In this document: positions 5,701 through 14,000 of the stretch, piece after piece
Layout of the letters: each line of letters opens with the position of its first letter
Position numbering within the stretch: position 1 is the first letter of the stretch
Origin: Phycisphaerae bacterium
GTDB lineage: Bacteria > Planctomycetota > Phycisphaerae > UBA1845
DNA length: 21,042 bases
Direction of reading: 5' to 3'
Assembly (NCBI GenBank): GCA_021604825.1
Contig: BQJS01000073.1
Location: forward strand, 1 to 21,042
Position numbers and translations under genes: made by a program
The notes under the pieces: generated by a model
Seen by the model: the letters and a program-made list of their open reading frames with translations, nothing else
The model's database searches: none
What the model was told of the DNA's origin: nothing

Positions 5701-7922
5701 TCCGCACCAACCGCACCGAGGTACAAACCTTCCTCAAACAGTTCGGTAATCTTCTCAGCCACGTTTTCGGCTTGGGCGTTTTCCAACGCGAAGACGCGAA
5801 TCACGCCTTCCGGATCGAGTTCGACATCGAGCTTCTTGATCAACCGTACCATCTCGTCGTAATTGTCCTTTGACGATGCCACCAAAATCGTGTTGGTCAC
5901 CGGCTCGGTTGCAATAGCAACCCGATCCGACGGATTCTCATTCTGCCCCTCAGCCAACCGCTGCTGCGAACGCTCCTCGAACAACTGTTGAAGCATATCG
6001 CCGATCTGCGTCGCATCGTTGTTGGCGAGTTCCAGCAAGCGAATCTCGGCAATCGGTGCGAGTGGCTGCGACTCCAACTGCTCGACGAGCCGTTTGATCT
6101 CCTCGAAGTCGTCCGGGCCCGAAGCGATCACCAATGAGTTGCTGCGCTGGTCGGCCACCACCACCGGCGAATCTTGCGGAATGTCAGCCTCACCGCGAAG
6201 TTCGGCTTTTCGCTGCCACAGTTCGTCGATCTTGGTTTTCAAATCGCCAGCCGACGCCACCGTGCAGTTCAAAATGCGGATCTGATCGCTGAACCGCTCC
6301 GGCGCGCCGTCGAGCGTTTCGACGATGGCTTTGATTTCGTCGAAATTGGCTTGGACAGCCGAGATAATCAGAGAGTTCGATCGGATGTCGGTCGAAAGGA
6401 AAATCTTCTCCTTGGCCAATGCGGCTTCACCGAGTTCGAGCTTCTCCATGTTCTCGATGCGCTTTTCCCACAAGTCCTCGACGATCTTACCGATGCGGGT
6501 CGCGTCGGTATTGGTTAGTGTGATCAAACGAATCGGATATTTGATCTCCGACATGGGCACATCGAGTTTCTGAATCAATCCATCAATCAAGACCAATTGT
6601 TCGGTGCGACCCGCCACCACCAACGTGTTCGTGCGGGCGTCGGCAGATATGGCCACGTTGTAAACCAGCGAACGCCCGATGGCATTCGTCGGAACAGCTT
6701 CGGTTGATTCGCTGCCGGGGGCTGGCTTGGGCAAGTCCTTACCGGCATCGAACATCTCGTCGAGCAATTCCTTCGCACCCGTTGCATCAGCATGGGCAAG
6801 CGGGAACACGCGGATGTTTTGCTCTTCCGCCAACGGCACACCATCGAGCAGCTTGATCAATTCGCCCAACGGCTCGATGTTTTCCTCAGCCGTCGCGCAA
6901 ATGATCGCCTGCGACTCTTCGTCTGCAATCAGTTTGATCTGACGCTCAAGGTTGAGCACCGGTAATTCGACCTGCTCACCAGTGGGAGATGTCTTGATCA
7001 TCCGCAGTCGGCGGATCGTCTCCTGCACCGCATCGGAAGCGTCAGCCGTCTTAAGCAAATCATCCAGCACTTCGACCAACCCCGTGGCTTTGCTGTTGAG
7101 CAGCGGGAAATGAACCAACGTCAAATCGCCAAAACCTTTCATGGGCTCGACGTCCAACCGGTTGATCAACTCCTGAATCTTTTCATGCTCCGTCTTGGGA
7201 GCGATCACAAACAGCGAATTACTGGCATCCAGTGGCGTGATCGTGATCTTGCTCGCAGGGTCCTCACCCTGGCGCTGACGCAACGCATTGACCAACTCCT
7301 CCAACTTCGGAGCGGCTTCGATCGCCTTGATATGCTTTAGTTCGTACGTCACCGAATCGAAATCCGGCAAACCGGCATCTTGTTCGTCAAGCTGCGCAAC
7401 CATCCGCTCGACTTGATCCAACGTCGATTCAGGACCCGTCACCAACAAGATGTTACTTGCGATTGTTTGAACACTGATTTCTTCGTCTGGACGAGGAGAA
7501 GGACCTTGTAACTTGGTCGCGGCTTGCTGCACAACAGTGGCTATGTTCTGCGCGTTCTTGCTTTCGAGCTTGATAACACGATAACCCTGCGGTTGATACT
7601 CGCCATCGAGACGGCTCATCAACTCTTCGACAATCTCAAGGTCACCCTCTACAGCGGTAATGACGACGTTGTCGCCAACGACTTCGACTTTGATATCTGC
7701 GCCGCTTAGGTTGAGATCGACCGGCTCCCTCGGCGCGCGATCGTTTGCATCGTCAGCCTCGTCCGTATTGGCATCGGTATCGCGCCTATCATCGTCCGCT
7801 TGCCTTCGTCCGGTCGGCTGGCGTCTGCCCTCAGCATCATCGTCAGCCCGTTGGGCCAACAACGGTTGCGGCATCAGCACCAACCCAGCCAACACCCATC
7901 CCAAAATCGATCGCTTCAACAT
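2739..7922 (-). CDS. gspD: Giant type II secretion / type IV pilus secretin with 14 N-domain modules
   Basis: This 1727-residue outer-membrane channel protein is well over twice the usual GspD length. Residues 1-23 are a signal peptide; 25-66 are an acidic Asp/Arg linker. A half module (75-106) is followed by 14 secretin-N (N1-like) modules between 115 and 1291. Each starts like IRVFPLANADA...LLDEMF and ends like D.RTNSLVVxA...I..LI..LD. The pore domain covers about 1294-1545, with QVVIEVLIAEV, VLSAPTIVVSNNQ, VPFLRG, VGIIVTVTPHI, VIGGLI and the signature VPVLGDLPGVGNLF at 1508-1521. A Pro/Ser/Arg-rich tail (1560-1727) follows. There is no recognisable N0 domain at the N-terminus. AAAGG lies about nine bases before the ATG. 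The gene lies downstream of gspK-L-M and of the poreless array protein. Assignment to the secretin family is certain; GspD rather than PilQ is chosen from the GspK neighbour. Confidence 0.95.
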   Translation of the reverse strand: MLKRSILGWVLAGLVLMPQPLLAQRADDDAEGRRQPTGRRQADDDRRDTDANTDEADDANDRAPREPVDLNLSGADIKVEVVGDNVVITAVEGDLEIVEELMSRLDGEYQPQGYRVIKLESKNAQNIATVVQQAATKLQGPSPRPDEEISVQTIASNILLVTGPESTLDQVERMVAQLDEQDAGLPDFDSVTYELKHIKAIEAAPKLEELVNALRQRQGEDPASKITITPLDASNSLFVIAPKTEHEKIQELINRLDVEPMKGFGDLTLVHFPLLNSKATGLVEVLDDLLKTADASDAVQETIRRLRMIKTSPTGEQVELPVLNLERQIKLIADEESQAIICATAEENIEPLGELIKLLDGVPLAEEQNIRVFPLAHADATGAKELLDEMFDAGKDLPKPAPGSESTEAVPTNAIGRSLVYNVAISADARTNTLVVAGRTEQLVLIDGLIQKLDVPMSEIKYPIRLITLTNTDATRIGKIVEDLWEKRIENMEKLELGEAALAKEKIFLSTDIRSNSLIISAVQANFDEIKAIVETLDGAPERFSDQIRILNCTVASAGDLKTKIDELWQRKAELRGEADIPQDSPVVVADQRSNSLVIASGPDDFEEIKRLVEQLESQPLAPIAEIRLLELANNDATQIGDMLQQLFEERSQQRLAEGQNENPSDRVAIATEPVTNTILVASSKDNYDEMVRLIKKLDVELDPEGVIRVFALENAQAENVAEKITELFEEGLYLGAVGAENEIIEQRQKVSLVADSRSNAVIASASKTNLSIIDKLISQMDTDRAPLVNADTRIFKLKNADPVKVGGMMDTLFEGMEANSDGDFKAPTIVPDAMSNTLIMTGSRDAIKRSTEMLESLDVPVSARSAIQVYALKEASAVKLTSKIKNIFEGRDEGADGERTPIFVMADEATNSIVCSASPEDHSTVSHLLSLLDVRSSISRQVQIFPLKQAKAEPTATSLESLFESQGENSDGRADVIAIQPDTRTNSLVVWASGSEMSNIADVIKKMDTSVPGPEMMLRVITLKRAYATELAETLTSTIYGGEQAQGDDEKAVILNFIETFPDGQQKLRTLMRQDITIEPDERTNSLFVLAPAASMDMLESMIQSIDRIDPILNEIRMFPLANADAEEVVDVLTTLFEEDTSGEGPETRLEVGGAATTASTAGGEGRVPGQRLKFTANRRTNSVIAAGAEADLNMVEDLIRQLDGQDVDERIRHVYEAKYVPATDIVTALKEYFDAENELLGDLDDETAVLRRAERHVTVVADEDSNTVLLGVSPRYYQRTMEMLYSVDRPPPQVVIEVLIAEVALDDSLEFGMEFALQDLSFSKNATVGANGIVNGKNFDFVGGTDVGAAGAAGSFGGFTFAVTGADFNFLLRALQSDGSLEVLSAPTIVVSNNQEGNITIGDQVPFLRGSQVSDNGQVSSQVEYEDVGIIVTVTPHINPDGYVNMEIEPEISSLNLGSGVQISEGITAPTISNRSAKTTVTVKDTETIVIGGLIQTQEDERETKVPVLGDLPGVGNLFRATSSQRRRTELLILLTVNVVRNEMEGFEQSKRLRDQSGFMPKRITRNKLMQGLRILPDDETLQDVPPYREIESPDTYQPLAPSKPPVVAPRPNTYGPTRPVKPKNINQKTASVYGPPRPGMTASMSSRQASYAPVRAVDTMQETTFRAAPIAQPVAPTIQSMSPVPAVNREIPLQRQSRSQPMRTNMTNRSNSQEPLVLEMVEVQ
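3288..4043 (-). other. Secretin pore domain of GspD
   Basis: Residues 1294-1545 of the protein encoded at 2739-7922 form the only pore-forming secretin domain in the window. The diagnostic motif VPVLGDLPGVGNLF is encoded at 3360-3401, followed by RTELLILLTVNVV, the last membrane-associated strand of the barrel. Confidence 0.93.
4050..7580 (-). repeat. Array of 14 divergent N1-like modules within GspD
   Basis: Modules begin at about residues 115, 191, 266, 369, 463, 547, 626, 707, 793, 867, 942, 1018, 1116 and 1212. The typical opening is hydrophobic-x-Leu-x-x-Ala-x-Ala followed by a helix ending in Leu-Phe or Leu-Trp. The typical close is Thr-Asn-Ser/Thr-Leu followed by a strand and a helix ending in Leu-Asp. 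The intervening loops are mostly acidic, for example EGRDEGADGER (890-900) and EEDTSGEGPE (1139-1148). Ordinary GspD proteins have N0 plus three such domains. The modules are clearly related but divergent in sequence, so the array is old rather than a recent tandem copy. Confidence 0.85.
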
Positions 7923-8094
7923 CGTCTCAACCCTTTATGCATCCACACCGCATCGCGCTTCGACGACCTCCATGTCGCCCAAGTCACATACGGTGTTGAC
8001 TTGTGATTTCAAACCATCGTCGCAGACCAAGGTTGCAATACAACCCCAGCCCCCTCGCAATCGCGCGACGGTTATCCGAATGTCTGACAATTAC
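7923..8094 (-). promoter_or_regulatory. 172-base gap before gspD with an inverted repeat; possible internal control point
   Basis: This is the largest gap inside the minus-strand cluster. It contains a perfect seven-base inverted repeat, CAAGTCA (7980-7986) with TGACTTG (7997-8003), separated by ten bases. Reading the minus strand, TTGAAA followed after 16 bases by TATGTG is a weak promoter candidate overlapping that repeat. The arrangement would fit an operator over a gspD promoter or a leader hairpin. No T-run terminator is visible. Confidence 0.3.
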
Positions 8095-11000
8095 TTAGCG
8101 TCGCCGCCCACGCCGCGACGAACGTCTCGAACCTTGTGAGTTATTCTGCTCGATCATGCCTTCAATGACACGCTTAAAATCTTCTGGATCCATTTTGTCC
8201 GGCGTCAGGATCAACGTCTTTTTCCCGCCAGCCGGTCCCTGCTGTTGAATCTGAGCGATGATCACCTCAGCCAAATCCAATTGCTTCTGGTCACCGGCGA
8301 TCAACAACGAATTGCTCGACGAAATCGGTTCCACCGAAAGATTCCCGGTGTTGCGACCCGTGCGACGACCCTGCCGCGAGGACTGACCACGTGGCTGCAT
8401 CGCGGCTGCCAGTGTTGCCTCGAGGGTTGAAGCGATGTCAGCCGCCCGAAACGCCGACGATAGTTGGATCAATTTGACGCGTTCGCCCTCGGCTTCTTCC
8501 GAGTCGAGTTGGTGGGCCAGACGTTCAATCTGGGCAAAGTCGCCCGGGTTGGCCCGCACGATCAGCGAGTTGGTCACATCGTTCGCAACGATCACTGGCG
8601 TCATGCTCGAACCACCGCCACCTCGGCGATTTCGATTACGATTTCCACCGCGGTTGGCGTTTTCCACAAAAAGCTGCGAGAGCGTCGGTTCAACTTCGCT
8701 GGCGATCGCCCGTTCGAGCGTGATGATCTGCGGGCCTGACTCGGCTTCGGTTTCGACGTCGATCTTCTCGATCAACGATGCCACGCGGTTGAGTCCGTCT
8801 TCATCACCGGTGACCACGAGCGTGTTGTTCGAGTCCACAATGCTGACGCGGATGTTGCCAAGCAATTCGTCACCACCTCGGCCACGCCGGCCGCGATTGT
8901 TGCCCGGCTTGCGTAGATAGTCTTCGATGATCGCCTGCATCTCGTCGGCATTGGTGTATTCGAGCGTGAAGGTGCGCACTGCTCGATCGGTATCATCCGG
9001 CAACATGTCAAGCTGTTCGATGACCGCGTTGATTTCTTTGAATTCATCGGGGCTGGCTTTGATCAAAATCGCATCAGAACCCGACGGTGCCGTAACACTG
9101 ATGGTTTCCTGACCGCGAACGTTGCGCCCGCGCTGCACGAAGATTTCCTTGAGTCCACGGGCAACTTCACCGGCATCGGCATACTTGATCTGTACGACTT
9201 TCACGTCGCGAGAACCGCTGCCTTTCTGATCGTAGTCTTCGAGAAAAGCTTCGATCTCGCTAATGCGTTGCGGCGAGCCAGCCACCACGACGGCGTTCGA
9301 ACCCCACGCCGGAACAACCTTGATCTGATCACGCGGACTGGCCCGTCGAGCCGATCGCCCCTGTCCAAACAACTGAGTCAACGCCTGAGCTGTCGAGCCA
9401 GCGTCGGCGAATTCAAGATTGAATGACTTAACTTCCTGCTCAAACTTTTGCGGAACATCCAGCGTTTCGATCAACTCGCTGATTGAAGCCAACTCTGCTT
9501 CATTGGCGAACACCAGGAGCGAATTCGTACCCGGGTCGGCAACGATCGCCAGACCTTGGTCGTCTCGACGACGGCGGCGGGTTCGCTCCATGATCCGCGA
9601 TAGCTTGTCGGCCAACTCTTCTGCATTGGCTTCCTTCAAGGCGATCACGTGGGTCGTTCGCTGAACCAGCGATTCGGTGTCGACCGTGGCGATCAGCTCA
9701 GCCACCTTCTCTTGATTCTCTGGCGTGGCGCTGACAACCAGACTACTCGTACCCGAAACGTAGTTGACCTTAACCTCATCTTGAGGCTTCGCGCCGCGTG
9801 GAGCTTTGAAAGTATTTTGAACAGCCCGAACGGCTGAGTTGGGTTCGACGAACTGAATCTGATAAACGCGCACCACGGCGTCCGTTTGGGCATCGGGTTC
9901 TTTGTCGAGTTCCATGATGAGTGGAAGCAACTCGTCAAAGTCCTTCTGCGAAGATGAGATCAACAACACGTTTTGCTCGTCGTCGGCAACCACGCTGATG
10001 TTGTTGTTCGATCCGCGCCCTCGTCCGCGGAGCGATTTGTTGATGATGTCCGCGACGCTGGACGCCCGAGCCTCGGTAATCTGATAGATCTTTTTGACCG
10101 GTGCGGAAGGTCCGCTCGCGAATTCGTCGAGCTTTTTGATAACTTCCGCATCAATCTTACCGAGTTGACCAGCCGTCCCACGAACGATTACCGTGTTCGT
10201 CGACACGTTCGCTTCGGCTTTGGGCGGATCCAAACCGTCGGGCTGGGGACCGCCGTAAAGTCGATTGATGGTCGCCGCGATTTCACGGGCGTCCGAATCG
10301 TTGAGCGCGATGACTTTCGTCTGGATCTCCATCGGAGCAGCCGCTTCCACGTCGATCTCTGCCAACACGCGCGACACGAACGCAAACGTGATCGGTCCGC
10401 CCATCACCACCAGAGAATTGCTGCGCTGGTCGGCTTCGGCGCTGAAGGGATCGAGTTTCATCTTGGTACCGGTGGCTCGAAGCTGTTGAAGCAACTTCGT
10501 CACCATCTTGTTCATCTGATCCAAAACCAGCGGCGCTTTGGCATACTTGAGCTTGAAGACTTTGATGTCCAAACCCGTTTGTGGCACATCGATTTCTGCC
10601 ACACGCGCTTGGATCTCGGCGTGCATGCTCTCGGGGGCTCGCACAAATATTTTCGCACTACCCGCATCTGGAATGAACTCGATTTGCGCGTTGGCACTTT
10701 TGGATTGCCCCTTCCCCTTGCCGACGCCATAGATCGCCTCCAGCGTTCCCGCGATGGTTTCGGCGTCTCCATTGAGAACATCAATCGCCAGCAGATTGCC
10801 GTCGTCTTGCTTCACGTCAAGCTTGGCAATCGCATCGCCGATCTTCTCAAACGCGCTCGACTTCGCACGGGCGAACACGGTGTTGTTGGCCACGTCGGCA
10901 GTGAAGATGGCCTCAACGTTGTCGGGGTGATAATCGCTGAGGTTACCGCTGCCCTGATTGCCCCGGCCGCTGCCACTCGAGTCGAAGAGTTTGTCGAGCA

Positions 11001-14000
11001 GCGACACCACCGATTCGGCGTCCGCATGGGCCAACCGAAACTCGCGGGTCTCAATCGGTTCCGGTGCCTGCTCTTCAATCTTCTGGATGATTTCTTCAGC
11101 CACATCCAAGATCTGCTTCGGAGCGCGGACCATGATCGTGTTGGTTACGTCGTTGCTGGCGATGGTGATCGTTTCCGTGGAACTGATCATCCCACCGTCA
11201 CCGCCCATCAAACCTTGCAGCGCCATTGCTTCGCGCATCTGCTCCGCCGCAGCGGCAGCATTGTTATTCTGGTTGCGACCGCGCGCCGGCTGACGGGTGG
11301 GACGCCGTGACTGTTGCTGTTGATCCAAACCAAAGATTTGCTTCAACTGCGTCTCAACGTCGGAAGCCAACTGGTTGTTGATCTTGAAGAATTTGTAACC
11401 ACTGTCGGAATCACCCTTGCGATCGATCGTCGCAACGAGTTCTTCAATCGCTGGATAAAGTTCCGTGGGAGCTTTGACGATGATCGCATTCAGTGCCGGA
11501 TACGGAAACACCGAAATACCCGTTGGCGTTGATCCGGAACTCTTGGACTTGTCTTCATCATCATCCTCGTCTTTTCCACGACGGCGATCGTCCTTGCTGT
11601 CGCTTTCAGCACCGCTGGCTTCGTTTTGCTTTGCCAACGCCTTCATTTGCTTATTCATTGTTGCCTGCATTGCTGCCATCTGTTTATTAAGGGCAGCCTG
11701 ATTATTTCGAGGATTAACGCGCCCTCGTGCGGCGGTTTGCGACTTGGCATTGAACATCGACTCCAACACGTCGGCTGCGACACTGGGGTCGACGTGCTGC
11801 AACTGCCATACGCGAATGTCCGGCAGCTGCGGAAGCTCATCCAACTCTTCCATGATCTTCTTGATTTCGTACTCAACCTCGCTGACCAACTTGGGCGGAC
11901 CGGTGACACGAATCGAGTTGGTAATCGGGTCGATGTAGATGCGCACCTTCGACAACGCTTCGGACTTAGCCGCATCATCCGACTTGGCATCAGCAGCTTT
12001 ACCGCCATCGTCTTTGGCTTGGGTGTTGAGCCGCTCTTGAAGCATTCGAGCAACGGCATCGTCCTGCTCGGCATCTACTGAATCCGTTTCGGCCTTCTCC
12101 TCGTCTTCGTCGTTGGCATCCGCAGGAGCGGTTTGACCGATTGATTCCAATTGGATCGCTTCGAGTGCCCTGAACATCGATGACGGAACCACACACGGGC
12201 TGGCTTCGGAGTCAGCCGTCAAGCGCCTGAGTCGCGAACCGTTGTTCTCTGTTTCAAATCCTTCGATCTCGACATCGAGGTCACCCAACCGCTCAAGCAG
12301 CATTGCGGCTACCAGGTTGGCTGGTCGATCCTTGACCGCTTTGATTGCCGTCTTGACTTCATTGGCCTTCCCCGGCAGATCGACGTAGTCGACGATCAAC
12401 TTCTTCACCTTCGGAAGGTCTTCATCCATGTTACGACTTTTGATGACGAGCATTTGCGAATACGGAATGTAATCAACTTTGGGAGCATCCTTGTTCCAAA
12501 GCGCGTCGATCAACTCTTCCAATGTGTACATCGCGTCAAACGGATCGACGTGCTTGAGCTCGACCACTTCGCTGGGCATATCCAGAATAATATCGACAGC
12601 ACCCGATTCGTAGACTTCAAAGAGCGCATCGATTTTCGCCAAATCCTGCGGCGATGCCCATACGATCATTTCGTTCGAGAAGTAGTTGGTGACGAGGCTG
12701 ATATTTCCCCCGCGCCGTGGACCACCGAAGCTCAAATCTCCGAAGAGGTCATCGTCGCTGGACTTCTTGGCTTTGACAGCGCCCGAATCGATCACCGTCA
12801 TGATCTCGTCCGCAAACTCCTCGACGTCCTTGCTGGTCAGCTTGTAGATTTTCATCTGCAAACCCATGCTGGCGTCGCTGTCGAGATCGCGAATCCATTT
12901 CTCGACCTTGTCGACCTCGTCGCTGGGCCCCTTCACCACCAGCGCATCACCGCCAGGTGCAGCCACGACCGTAATCACACCCGTCGTCTTCAGGACTGCC
13001 GAATTAGTCTTGCCACCACTCTTCGCACCCCTGCCTTTTTTCTTCGATATGGTTGCACTGGGTGCGGGCGAACCTGTGATCATCGCATTGATCGCCAGCG
13101 CCATCTGGTCAGCCGGCGACTTGATCAGCGGCACGCGTCGCACCACGTCCTCATTGCACTGTCCGTTTTGCACTTCGAGAATGAGCTTTTTGAGGTCTTC
13201 GATCAGCACACGCGGGCCAGCATAAACAACCCGCTTCGCACCCGTGTCAGCCGTCAACGTAATATCCGATTCCTTCTCCGACGACTCGGGCAGTTCACCG
13301 CTGAGGATGTACGCCTTCTTACGCAACTCGATGATTGGCAGGACCACGTCAACGATGACGGCTGGGTCGCACTGATCGACGTCGATGAATTCGTAAGCGA
13401 AACTCGGACCATCAACATCAGGTCGCAGCAGGTCAATCGCCTCTTCGATTTCGTCGAACATCTCCACCGGTGCGGAGATAAATATTTTCCGTGTCCCAGC
13501 CTGCGGGACAAACATGATTTGAGCGTCACCGCGCGAGGCCACCTTGGTGACGGGCTTGGTACCGCGGCGCTTCTTGCCAGCCGTTTTCTTCGGACTCAAC
13601 GAACTGACGATGCGACTGTTATTAGGGAAGAACTGCGACAACGTCTGCGACAACTCAACAACATTCGTGCCGGGTTCAAATTCATACGAACGGATCGCCG
13701 TTTCGTCTTCGTTGCTGTCGAACTCCTCGATGAGCTGTGCGATCGTCTCCATCTTCTGCGGAGGTGCTGTCACATAGAGGCGGTTGCCGTAGTCGACAAA
13801 CTGAACGGACGATGTTGATGTCGCAGGTGCCGCTTTTGATCTGCGCTTTCCTTTTGCCTTGGGTGCAGGCGCTGAGACACTGGATGTTTCCATCATCGCC
13901 TGGAGCAGCGGAATGATCTCGTCGGCAGTGACGTACTCCAACGTAAACGTCCGACGGATCAGCGCACCGGCTTTGATCGGGTCGAGGTCCACTGCTTTTA

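Noticed and set aside
9973..11310. 445-codon plus-strand ORF
   Set aside because: It lies antisense to the giant array gene. It is rich in His, Arg, Asp and Phe with no recognisable domain or ribosome site. It arises as a shadow of biased codon use on the other strand.
12454..13818. 454-codon plus-strand ORF
   Set aside because: Antisense shadow of the giant gene with the same His/Arg-rich composition; the minus-strand frame has clear repeated secretin-N modules here.
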